A DNA stretch of 16,110 bases from an uncultured Planctomycetaceae bacterium (GTDB lineage Bacteria > Planctomycetota > Planctomycetia > Pirellulales > UBA1268): assembly GCA_937900985.1 (NCBI GenBank), contig CALCGM010000363.1, positions 1 through 16,110 of the forward strand. The letters run 5' to 3'. The position numbers and the translations under genes are program-made. Under the pieces are notes generated by a model that searched no databases, was not told where the DNA came from, and worked only from the letters and a program-made list of their open reading frames with translations. Below are positions 1 to 6,626 of this stretch, piece by piece. Numbering within the stretch: position 1 is the stretch's first letter; every line of letters begins with the position of its first letter.

Positions 1-2187
1 CAGCCCATCGGCCCGCAGATCCGCCGCCGCATCGGCCCGGTAGCGGAGCTGATCTCGGGGGGCAGGCTCGACGATTTCTTCCAGCCGGAGGGCCGCATAC
101 CGCCGCTCGATGAGGGGTGAGGCATCCAGGGCAGCCACCAGGGCGGTATCGGCTCCCGCCGCCAGCTGCCCGTCGGAAAAACCGATCGCCAGCTGAAACA
201 CCCGCTCGCCCGCATCCTCCCCCATGCTCGCTGTCAGCGCCTGCTTCAGCCGCGTTGCGGAATGGACGCCACGCGCCAGAGCCAGCGGGACGGTTTCCGC
301 CTCAAAACCCCGCCAGCGACGCTCTCCCTGCCGCCGTCCGGCTTCCTCGTCAGCGAGCACCGCGACGGCAGCGGCATAGTCGCCCACAAGCGCAAGCGTG
401 CCAGCGGCCAGCTCTCGGTGTTCGATGCGGCGGGAGGAGGCAAGCTGGCGGGCGGCCGCCACGACGTCACCCTGGTCGCGAACGGCCGCGGCGAAACGGT
501 CCACGGCTTCGGCCGCGAGCCTTTCCGGAGTCGTTGAAAACTCGTCCCAGGCATCGCGATCTGCCGGAGCGGTCACGATGTCACCCGGCCTGCGGCTGTT
601 CCAGAGAGCGGCGGCCGACTCGGGAATGGTGCCGCCTGCCTCGCGGCCGACCAGCACCGCCGATCCGTCGAGCGGCTGCCAGGCGAGCCCCCCGTCTCCA
701 GCGATCAGCGAAGCGTGCATCACCGCATCGGCCCCCGGGTCGCCTCCCGGCGGCCGCGACAGGATCACCGTCGCCAGGGCACTGCCAGGTGGCCCGGTGA
801 GCTGCCACAGCAGCCCTCCGGCCCTCAGCGTGACGGTGGCGTCGCCCGTGGTGCGGCGAATCATCGCCTTGCCGAAAACAACTTCGATGTCGACGCCCTG
901 CTGCCCCTCGCCGGCTGCCTCACGAACCACCACCAGCGACCGCGGCGCGAGCCGCACGACGGTGGCCCCGAAATCGAGCTCGGGCCCTGAGGCGGGCGGG
1001 GCGAGCAGCTGCACCCCCGCGGCAAACGGATCTCCCGCCAGGAGGCCCTTCCATTCCCCCGGCTGCGTCAGCTCTGAGACCAGTGCCAGCGGTCCGTTTG
1101 ACAGCACCCCGGCTGCCGCGACGACCGGAATGATCGGCCCACCGGCTGGCTGGCCCAGCTGAGGAGGCTCCGGTGCGGTGGCCGGAGGCAGCAGAGCCTC
1201 AGGTCCCGGTGCCAGCGGCGCCGCAATGGCCAGAGCGTCTCCCATCGGAACGCTCGGGCCCACCCCCAGCGGTGGCTCGGGGGCCGGCGGCGGCGTCACA
1301 ACCGTCTCCACAGGCTCCACCGCGGCAGGCGATTCCGCGTCCGCGGTGGCTCCCTGCGGAGGCAGCGTGGGAGACGCGACGGCGGCAGCGGCAACCGCCT
1401 CCGGCGGCGGTGAGGCCGCCGGCTCGGCAGGCTCGGCCACCGGGGGCTCCTCAGCAGCATCCGCTTCGGCCACCGCCGCCACCGCGTCAGCCGCAGGGGC
1501 TGCGGGCACGGCAGCAGCCAGTCGCTCAGCCTCGTCAGCGGAGTCGGTGACGGTCGGATTCCACCAGAGCACGACACCAAGGCCCCCGCCTGCCACACAG
1601 AGCAGGCCGACCGCGACGGCCACCTGCAGCCAGGGCGACGACCGCTTGGCCTCGCGCGGCAAAGGCCGGCGTTTTGCTTCGCCAGCCGGCTCCGTGGCAA
1701 TCCGAACCGCCGCAACAGCAGGCACGGCTGCGGGCTGCTCGCCGCTGCGGCCGCGTGGGACGGCAGGCTCGCGTGGAGCGTCGGAGCGAGGTTCCGTGCC
1801 GGCAAGTCGGGCCGCGATCGCCGTCAGCAGCGGAGACGACACCGCGGCGTCTCGCGGGGAAGTTGAGGCCTCCGCGAGCAAGGCGTGGCATTCCGAAACC
1901 TCGGCGAGATGGCGGTCGGACTCGATGCAGATCCGCTCGAATGCCTCGAGGTTCTCGGGGTCCAGCGTGTTCTCGAGATACGCCGCCACCGTGTTGGCAT
2001 CGACGGCGAGCCCGCGGCCCTCCAGCCTGGGAACCTCGACATCCGTTCTGGTTTCGAGCGCTTTCATGCGGTCGAGCAGACCACGCGCGACGCTACCCTC
2101 GGTGACCTTTGCGGCGAGCTCTTCGCCTTCCGGGCCCTGCAGCAGGCCGTCCCGCCAGGCCAGCAGTGTTCGCAGTGTCAGTCGCAT
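1..2187 (-). CDS. Planctomycete anti-sigma-like / FecR-like single-pass membrane protein (3' end beyond window)
   Basis: The frame is open from an ATG at 2187 to base 1 without a stop: exactly 729 codons, C-terminus missing. A GGAGAGGG stretch about 10 nt upstream supports this start. Residues 1-105 (beginning MRLTLRTLLAWRDGLL) are helical and resemble the cytoplasmic N-terminus of a protein common in planctomycetes that looks like an anti-sigma domain, but no zinc-binding HxxxCxxC is visible. A basic, Pro/Ala-rich stretch precedes one transmembrane helix at about 186-208. An Ala/Pro/Glu-rich linker follows (about 215-350), then a beta-rich FecR-like segment (about 362-475, with GAT, RLAP, VVFGKAMIRR). 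The C-terminal helical part (about 550-729) resembles HEAT-type repeats. I infer an envelope sensor or scaffold. No sigma-factor gene lies in the 2.2 kb visible upstream, so a sigma partner is unproven. The family resemblance is from memory of planctomycete proteins, not a search. Confidence 0.85.
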   Translation of the reverse strand, partial: MRLTLRTLLAWRDGLLQGPEGEELAAKVTEGSVARGLLDRMKALETRTDVEVPRLEGRGLAVDANTVAAYLENTLDPENLEAFERICIESDRHLAEVSECHALLAEASTSPRDAAVSSPLLTAIAARLAGTEPRSDAPREPAVPRGRSGEQPAAVPAVAAVRIATEPAGEAKRRPLPREAKRSSPWLQVAVAVGLLCVAGGGLGVVLWWNPTVTDSADEAERLAAAVPAAPAADAVAAVAEADAAEEPPVAEPAEPAASPPPEAVAAAAVASPTLPPQGATADAESPAAVEPVETVVTPPPAPEPPLGVGPSVPMGDALAIAAPLAPGPEALLPPATAPEPPQLGQPAGGPIIPVVAAAGVLSNGPLALVSELTQPGEWKGLLAGDPFAAGVQLLAPPASGPELDFGATVVRLAPRSLVVVREAAGEGQQGVDIEVVFGKAMIRRTTGDATVTLRAGGLLWQLTGPPGSALATVILSRPPGGDPGADAVMHASLIAGDGGLAWQPLDGSAVLVGREAGGTIPESAAALWNSRRPGDIVTAPADRDAWDEFSTTPERLAAEAVDRFAAAVRDQGDVVAAARQLASSRRIEHRELAAGTLALVGDYAAAVAVLADEEAGRRQGERRWRGFEAETVPLALARGVHSATRLKQALTASMGEDAGERVFQLAIGFSDGQLAAGADTALVAALDASPLIERRYAALRLEEIVEPAPRDQLRYRADAAADLRADGL

Positions 2188-2325
2188 GGCGTCGAGCCCT
2201 CTCCGGCTGGTGTGGTCGCTGCCGGCGACGGCAGGCGGTCTCTTCTTGTATGAGTGGCGCCGCAGGCCGTCGGCGCGTACAAAAAACCTGGGGCTGCCCA
2301 AAACGTTGAAAACCGTGAACCATGA

Positions 2326-2340
2326 ACGCAGGTTCTGCGT
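2326..2340. repeat. Inverted repeat ACGCAG-gtt-CTGCGT
   Basis: The two 6-bp arms are perfect reverse complements around a 3-nt centre. The site overlaps a second short inverted pair, GAAC-gcag-GTTC at 2324-2335. It lies about 140 bp upstream of the minus-strand membrane-protein start and 160 bp upstream of the TPR-protein start. That position suits an operator for either gene, but no regulator is known. Confidence 0.4.
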
Positions 2341-2370
2341 AAGAACGGAAACGTGGGTGGAGTGTGGGTG

Positions 2371-2400
2371 AATCGCGGCCTCGCGGGCGGCCCCGCGATT
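2371..2400. repeat. Imperfect GC-rich inverted repeat with 8-bp outer arms
   Basis: AATCGCGG at 2371-2378 pairs with CCGCGATT at 2393-2400. The interior can form an additional GGCC/GGCC pairing if two bases bulge. It ends next to the weak -35-like TTGGGC and so could act as an operator for the TPR gene. There is no T-run on either side, which argues against a terminator. Confidence 0.4.
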
Positions 2401-2427
2401 GGGCAGCGATGTGAGGAACGGTAGAAT
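2399..2427 (+). promoter_or_regulatory. Candidate promoter for the TPR-protein gene
   Basis: TTGGGC at 2399-2404 and TAGAAT at 2422-2427 are separated by 17 bp. The -10 matches the sigma-70 consensus at five of six positions, the -35 at only three. A transcript would start near 2434, about 67 nt before the ATG at 2501. Planctomycete promoters are not well defined, so this is tentative. Confidence 0.25.
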
Positions 2428-2500
2428 CAGGAAGAATCCGCACGCTGGGTCGTTTTGAGTCACCACTGGTTTCGATCACGACAGCTCAATCAGCATCACC

Positions 2501-3055
2501 ATGAATCGCGTTGGCCAGCAGCATCTGCTTCGACAGGCAGCCGGGTTTCTGGAACTCGGCGAACTGCTCGTACAGCCAGATCAGCCCGTTCCCGCAGCCT
2601 CCGTGCCGGTGCTTCGCCGCGCTCTGAAGACCCTTGAGGCGATTGAGCCGCCCTTACGGGATCAGCCGGAAACGATCCTGATCGAGGCGGAATCGCTGCG
2701 AGCGCTGGGGCATTTTGATGCTGCCCTGCCACTTTTTCGCCACGTTGCTGCAGCCGTTCCGAAGCGGATCGAGCCTTGGCTGGGCATCGGCTGGTGCCTC
2801 AAGCGGCTCGACCGCCTCGACGAGGCAATCGAGACACTTCGCGAAGGGGTGCAGGCCAGCCCGCGCCAGCCTGTGCTGCACTACAACCTCGCCTGCTATC
2901 TTTCACTCGCTGGCCATGTGCAGCCAGCGATCGAACACCTCACCAAGGCCATTGCCATCGACCGTCGCTTCCGGGATCTGACACAGGTTGAACCGGATTT
3001 CGACCCTATCCGTTCCGATCCGCGGTTTCTGGCGGTGACGCACCTTGCCTGCTGA
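2501..3055 (+). CDS. Small tetratricopeptide-repeat protein
   Basis: A 184-residue protein with no signal peptide or membrane segment, so probably cytoplasmic. The clearest TPR-like units run from about residue 60 to 155: ETILIEAESLRALGHFDAAL, PWLGIGWCLKRLDRLDEAI, and LHYNLACYLSLAGHVQPAI. Each shows the small/large hydrophobic spacing of TPR helices. The ending (DLTQVEPDFDPIRSDPRF) is a common closing motif of TPR proteins in which the last predicted helix is followed by a 'D-P-D-F-x-x-I-R' type segment. TPR proteins usually mediate protein-protein contacts; no partner is evident. The ATG at 2501 has no Shine-Dalgarno sequence (CAGCATCACC precedes it). The next gene lies 75 bp downstream on the same strand and could be co-transcribed. 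Confidence 0.85.
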   Translation: MNRVGQQHLLRQAAGFLELGELLVQPDQPVPAASVPVLRRALKTLEAIEPPLRDQPETILIEAESLRALGHFDAALPLFRHVAAAVPKRIEPWLGIGWCLKRLDRLDEAIETLREGVQASPRQPVLHYNLACYLSLAGHVQPAIEHLTKAIAIDRRFRDLTQVEPDFDPIRSDPRFLAVTHLAC

Positions 3056-3130
3056 GCCAGATGCGTGGAGCCGGCTGTCAAGACGGTGGGGTAGGCAGGG
3101 GCACGGTCGAGACCTTCTCATAGGGCGGTC

Positions 3131-3964
3131 ATGACCGAGTCTGCGATTCCGGCGATCACCGCCCTGTTTGGCTGCCCCGCTGCTGGGCAGCCTGCCCAGT
3201 TTCTCTTCGAGCGAGCCCTGGCGGCGGCCGGGCTCGACTGGCGTTTTCTGACCTGCGAAGTCGACGAGGCCTCGCTGGAGCAGGCCCTGCGGGGAGCAGC
3301 CGCGATGGGATTTCGCGGCTGCCTGCTCACCGGACCGCTGCGGCAGCTCGCCGTTGGGTCGGTTGATGAATCCTCGCCAGCGGCCGGGTTTTCGTCGGCT
3401 GTCAGCCGCATCGACATCCGCGATGGCCGCCTGATTGGCGATATGACCGAAGGCCGTGGAGCCGTGGAAGCGATCCGCTGGCACATCGAGCCTGCGGATC
3501 ATGGAGTCCTCGTGCTCGGTAGTGACGCCGCAGCGAAGGCGGTGTCGCTCGAACTCGCCCTCGGCCATGCGAATCTCGTCATCGTGGCGGACCACGATCG
3601 AGAGCAGCTCTCGGCGGCGGCCGAGGCGATCGCCGGCCTGGAATCGGTGCCTGTTGCCGCCTGCCATTGGAGCGAGCGGCTGGTGATTCCCGAATGCGTC
3701 CGCGTTGTGGTGGCCGCCGCCCCGCTCTCGGCCGCTGAAGCTGCGGCCATCGAAGGGCTGCGAGCTGAACTGGTCGTCGTCGACCTGCAGGTTGCCTCGC
3801 AGACGTCGCCGCTGATTGCCGCCGCACGCCAGCACGGCTGCTGCACGGTCGACGGCCTCGACGTGCGGTGCGAACAGGCAGCGATCGACTTCCAGGCATG
3901 GACCGGCATCGATGCCGACACCGAAGTCCTGCGGGACGCACTCGATGAGTTCTTCAGCGCCTGA
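3131..3964 (+). CDS. Shikimate dehydrogenase (AroE)-fold protein, catalytically degenerate
   Basis: The 277-residue protein has normal AroE length and order: N-terminal substrate-domain features (LFGCP at 12-16, GLDWRFL at 34-40, GFRGCLLTGPLR at 60-71, RDGRLIGD at 97-104), a Rossmann segment (VLVLG at 126-130) and the typical C-terminal EQAAIDFQAWTG at 248-259. The functional residues are gone. The SxS of HSLSP is absent; the catalytic Lys of the TxPxK segment is Arg71; the Asn of AVNT is Ser92; NTDG reads MTEG (105-108), so the catalytic Asp is Glu107; and the GAGGA nucleotide loop reads GSDAA. From established AroE chemistry it should not reduce dehydroshikimate. The frame is intact and codon use matches its neighbours, so it is probably a functional protein with another role rather than a pseudogene. 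The ATG at 3131 follows TAGGGCGG. It may be transcribed with the TPR gene. Confidence 0.8.
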   Translation: MTESAIPAITALFGCPAAGQPAQFLFERALAAAGLDWRFLTCEVDEASLEQALRGAAAMGFRGCLLTGPLRQLAVGSVDESSPAAGFSSAVSRIDIRDGRLIGDMTEGRGAVEAIRWHIEPADHGVLVLGSDAAAKAVSLELALGHANLVIVADHDREQLSAAAEAIAGLESVPVAACHWSERLVIPECVRVVVAAAPLSAAEAAAIEGLRAELVVVDLQVASQTSPLIAAARQHGCCTVDGLDVRCEQAAIDFQAWTGIDADTEVLRDALDEFFSA

Positions 3965-4031
3965 CCAGGCACGACGTGCGTTCGCGGGCCTCATGATGGG
4001 CGACGGCCGCGACCGAACGGGCATCCTCGGC

Positions 4032-5114
4032 CTACGGCGAGCCGAGCCGGGAGACTTTGTCGAGCAGGGCCGTGGCCGCCGCTTTGACGTCTGAGACCGG
4101 GTCTTTACGAAGTTCTTCGATCCGCGTCAGGACGCCACCGGGAGGCTGGCTGCCAGTCGCATCCACCAACAGGGCCACCGCCCGCAGGGCGTTCACCACG
4201 ACCAACGCCCGCTTGTATCGCTCCGACTGCGACTGCTCATCAGGCCCCGCAGCCACGTCGTTGAGCGCAAGCATCTCGCCAAGCGTCTCGTAGGCCTCAT
4301 CACGGCCGAGCCTTGCCAACGCGGTCGCGGCGTTGAAGCGGACATCATCCGACGCATCGGACTGCATGGCGATCAGCCGCGTGGCCGCGTCGTCTCCGCC
4401 GACGATGCCCAGCGTGAAGGCGGCAGACCCCCGCAGACGTTGGTCGTCGCTCATGGAGGCCGCGACCACCACATCCACCACCTGCTGCGGATCCTCCAGG
4501 CCAGTCCCGGCGTCGACCAGGTTGGTCGTCAGCACCGCGAGTGCCTCCACGGCCGCCCGGGCGGTTTCCAGGTCGTCACGATCCGCCGCACGGGCCACCA
4601 GCGGCGGCACCGCCTCCGGGACGGAAAACTCGCCCAGAGCCCTGCAGAGATAGAGTTTCAGCCGCAGCGACTGCTCGTTGGTGCGGCCCTTGGCCACCTC
4701 ATCGTCAAGCACACTGCCCACTTCCGTGGCCAACGCCGCGTCTGCCTTGAGGGAACCACCGCCGGGCCCACGGAGATCATTGGCGAAGTTCAGGGCGGCC
4801 TGCCAGCGGCCTTCGCTGTCGCGGCGAAGCGTCCGCAGGTAGGCCTGCGGATCGTTGCCGAGGTGCGCCAGCCAGTGGAAGGTGAGCCAGACACCAACAA
4901 TGATGGCGACGATCACGCCGGGCACGAGAAACAGCTGCACCAGAAAGCCAGCCGATGGAGGCTCCACCGGTGGCAGCATGTCGTCGGCCGAGGGCCGGCC
5001 ATCCGGACGCGAGGCCGCCGGAAGCGGTGATGAGGCCGATGCCTGGGCGTGGCCGAGATCAGACGGGCGTGCCGCGGTCGAGTCAGACTCTGAGGGCTCG
5101 ATACCGGAGTTCAT
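4032..5114 (-). CDS. Membrane-anchored HEAT-repeat protein (planctomycete type)
   Basis: A 360-residue protein. Residues 1-54 are hydrophilic, rich in Ser, Pro and Ala. One transmembrane helix lies at about 56-80 (LVQLFLVPGVIVAIIVGVWL). A helix with AYLRTLRRDSEGRW follows, then HEAT-like helical pairs from about 140 to the end, for example AVPPLVARAADRDDLETARA, LRGSAAFTLGIVGGDDAA and DVRFNAATALARLGRDEA. It has no enzyme motif and is best seen as a membrane-tethered scaffold. I recognise the arrangement 'PPSAGFLVQLFLVPG-TM-HEAT' from planctomycete genomes. The ATG at 5114 follows CGGGAGCC with close spacing. It converges on the AroE-like gene (67-bp gap; a CTCGGC/GCCGAG hairpin at 4026-4046 overlaps the stop but has no T-run) and is divergent from the lipoate-ligase gene. 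Confidence 0.82.
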   Translation of the reverse strand: MNSGIEPSESDSTAARPSDLGHAQASASSPLPAASRPDGRPSADDMLPPVEPPSAGFLVQLFLVPGVIVAIIVGVWLTFHWLAHLGNDPQAYLRTLRRDSEGRWQAALNFANDLRGPGGGSLKADAALATEVGSVLDDEVAKGRTNEQSLRLKLYLCRALGEFSVPEAVPPLVARAADRDDLETARAAVEALAVLTTNLVDAGTGLEDPQQVVDVVVAASMSDDQRLRGSAAFTLGIVGGDDAATRLIAMQSDASDDVRFNAATALARLGRDEAYETLGEMLALNDVAAGPDEQSQSERYKRALVVVNALRAVALLVDATGSQPPGGVLTRIEELRKDPVSDVKAAATALLDKVSRLGSP

Positions 5115-5164
5115 ACGGCTCCCGTGCTGCTACTGTGTCGTCGAACGTCTTGCTTTGTCAGTCT

Positions 5165-5171
5165 AGGGGGG
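5165..5171 (+). promoter_or_regulatory. Ribosome binding site of the lipoate-ligase-family gene
   Basis: AGGGGGG lies 7 nt before the ATG at 5179. It is one of the few clear Shine-Dalgarno-like sites in this window and supports that start, which adds about 35 residues before the recognisable domain. Confidence 0.5.
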
Positions 5172-5178
5172 TGCTCCC

Positions 5179-5991
5179 ATGCGTCAACGTCCCACAGAAG
5201 CCGCACCAACGCCAGCAGGAAGCGAGCCTCTCACAGCGGTCGACACCCCGGCAGAGCCATCACACGACCTTCCCCAATGCTGCTGGCTGGAAGGCCGCCC
5301 GCTGCCTGTGGAAAACCAGCTGGCTCTCGACGAGGCCCTCTTGGAAGAGGCTGAGCTCGGCCTGCGGCGGGAGCAGACGGTGCGAACGTGGATGGCCGAA
5401 GAACTCGTTGTCGTTGTCGGCTCGTCAAGTCGCCTCGACACCGAGGTCAATCTCGCGGCCTGCCGGGCGGCTGGCGTCCGGGTCGTCCGCAGGCCCAGCG
5501 GGGGGGCGACGGTCGTGCTCGGACCGGGCTGCCTGATGTGGTCGGTCATCACCCCCTACCCGCACGGCTCCCCCAGCGTCGACCTGCTCCATGCAGCCAC
5601 ACTCGATCCGCTCTCCGCAGCCTTCGCTGCAGCGGGAAAGGCCGTCTGCCGCAAGGGCACGAGCGACCTGGCCATCGACGACCGGAAGGTCTCGGGCAAT
5701 GCCCTGCGGGTGCGGAAGCGGTCGGTGCTCTATCACGGCACACTGCTGGATGACTTCGACATCGAGCAGGCGATGCAGCTGCTCAACCATCCGCCCCGAG
5801 AGCCTGCCTACCGAGCCCAGCGACCACACGCCTCGTTTCTGACCAACCTGAGAATGGGACGTGCCCGGCTGGAGCAGCTTGTCCGTGAGGCGTTTGCCGC
5901 TGCTGAGCCGGCGGCTGCCTGCGATCCGGCACGCGTCGAGCGGCTGCTCACACAGCGATACTGCTCGCCCGACTGGAACGAGCGGCTGTAA
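5179..5991 (+). CDS. Lipoate-protein ligase / octanoyltransferase family protein (LplA-type)
   Basis: A 270-residue protein of the BPL/LplA/LipB fold. Known family members attach lipoate or octanoate to a lysine of lipoyl domains in 2-oxoacid dehydrogenases and the glycine cleavage H protein. Visible motifs are NQLALDEALL at 46-55, the acyl-binding RRPSGGATVVLGPG at 104-117, and GTSDLAIDDRKVSGNAL at 160-176, whose Lys170 is the conserved active-site lysine. Also present are YHGTLLDDFD at 185-194 and PHASFLTNL at 216-224. The C-terminus (QRYCSPDWNERL) is typical of the 'lipoate-protein ligase family protein' group. Residues 1-34 are a non-conserved Pro/Ala-rich extension. Whether it is an ATP-dependent ligase, a LipM-like transferase or an amidotransferase cannot be decided from motifs; no lipoyl-domain gene is nearby. 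It is divergent from the HEAT gene (64-bp gap). Confidence 0.87.
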   Translation: MRQRPTEAAPTPAGSEPLTAVDTPAEPSHDLPQCCWLEGRPLPVENQLALDEALLEEAELGLRREQTVRTWMAEELVVVVGSSSRLDTEVNLAACRAAGVRVVRRPSGGATVVLGPGCLMWSVITPYPHGSPSVDLLHAATLDPLSAAFAAAGKAVCRKGTSDLAIDDRKVSGNALRVRKRSVLYHGTLLDDFDIEQAMQLLNHPPREPAYRAQRPHASFLTNLRMGRARLEQLVREAFAAAEPAAACDPARVERLLTQRYCSPDWNERL

Positions 5992-6220
5992 ATCGCGGTG
6001 CTCCGCTGCGGGCAGGTGCCGAGTGGGCAAGCTGCGTAAAAACGCCGCATCGCGTCGGTTGGAGAGTGTGCCGCTGAAGGGGTTATTGCAGCAGGCCTGG
6101 AAAGCCGATGAGAGAGAGCGAGAACGGCGAGGGTGCGGTGGGGAAAGCCATCTTTCGACAGCTCAAGCCGCTCCTTACACTCCCGCCCCCGTCCGACAGG
6201 ATGTCGTTCGATCAAGCAAC

Positions 6221-6226
6221 AGGAGG
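6221..6226 (+). promoter_or_regulatory. Consensus Shine-Dalgarno that fixes the start of the 89-aa gene
   Basis: A perfect AGGAGG ends 9 nt before the ATG at 6236. The same frame is open much further upstream (back to an ATG at 5861, inside the lipoate-ligase gene), so this site is the main reason for choosing 6236. A full consensus is rare in this window. Confidence 0.7.
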
Positions 6227-6235
6227 TTGCCTTCC

Positions 6236-6505
6236 ATGCGTTTGCACATGCATGCCGCCGACGTGCGGCACCTCGTCACGCGGTATTTCCTCGACCTTGG
6301 CGCGACTGCTGCCGAGGTGTCTGACGTCCAGGAGAACGTCCGCATCGACCGGGGCCATTGCGTGGCACGCTGCTATCGCGTCGCTGACATGTTTGCGATG
6401 TGGCTGATCGATATCGGCATCCTGCAGTTTTACGACGCAGACGGTGAGATGCTGCAGACCGTCAATCTCTTTGCGGAGATGCAGCCCCACCGCGCCGCCG
6501 CCTGA
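6236..6505 (+). CDS. Small conserved-type protein of unknown function (89 aa)
   Basis: The 89-residue product begins MRLHMHAADVRHLVTRYFLD. It has a helical N-terminus, then a likely small beta-sheet: VQENVRIDRGHCVARCYRV, MFAMWLIDIGILQFYDADGEMLQTVNL. The pattern of 'RIDRGHxxxR', a Trp-containing strand and 'ILQFYDADGEML' resembles a small protein I associate with planctomycetes (related forms read roughly 'IRDGYYCGRRF...AVWFIEEDQIKFY'); this is from memory. There are two Cys (42 and 46) but no metal site I would defend. It has no signal peptide or TM helix. An AGGAGG lies 9 nt before the ATG. Neighbours are about 245 bp upstream and 120 bp downstream on the same strand. Function unknown. Confidence 0.75.
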   Translation: MRLHMHAADVRHLVTRYFLDLGATAAEVSDVQENVRIDRGHCVARCYRVADMFAMWLIDIGILQFYDADGEMLQTVNLFAEMQPHRAAA

Positions 6506-6626
6506 CGTTCCCTTCGGCCTGACGGAGTTTTTGCCTGTTCGCTCTTTCTCGGGGCGACCGACAGACGCCGTCTGCCTGCACGATGGGTTTTGATCGCTCT
6601 TTGGTGAACCCTGCGGGCCTCTAGCC

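Larger units (their letters stand above)
2188..2500. other. Divergent intergenic region with two inverted repeats and a candidate promoter
   Basis: This 313-bp gap separates the minus-strand membrane-protein gene from the plus-strand TPR gene. It holds an A6 run at 2281-2286, GTGAAC and ATGAAC direct repeats at 2315-2327, a perfect 6-bp stem with a 3-nt loop at 2326-2340 (ACGCAG/CTGCGT), and a second stem at 2371-2400 (AATCGCGG/CCGCGATT). A TAGAAT box at 2422-2427 lies 17 bp after TTGGGC (2399-2404) and could be a plus-strand promoter, though its -35 is poor. Neither stem has a T-run, so neither looks like an intrinsic terminator. I see no convincing gene here. Confidence 0.5.

Noticed and set aside
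398..2371. Long plus-strand open frames (398-1162, 1178-2371)
   Set aside because: They are antisense to the 729-codon minus-strand gene, are Ser/Ala/Arg-rich low-complexity, and show no domain; high GC makes such shadows common.
2903..4024. Minus-strand 373-codon frame
   Set aside because: It is opposite the TPR and AroE-like genes, whose family motifs are clear on the plus strand; its translation is Arg/His/Gly-rich without recognisable motifs.
4026..4046. CTCGGC/GCCGAG hairpin as terminator between convergent genes
   Set aside because: The stem overlaps the HEAT-gene stop and has no T-run on either strand.
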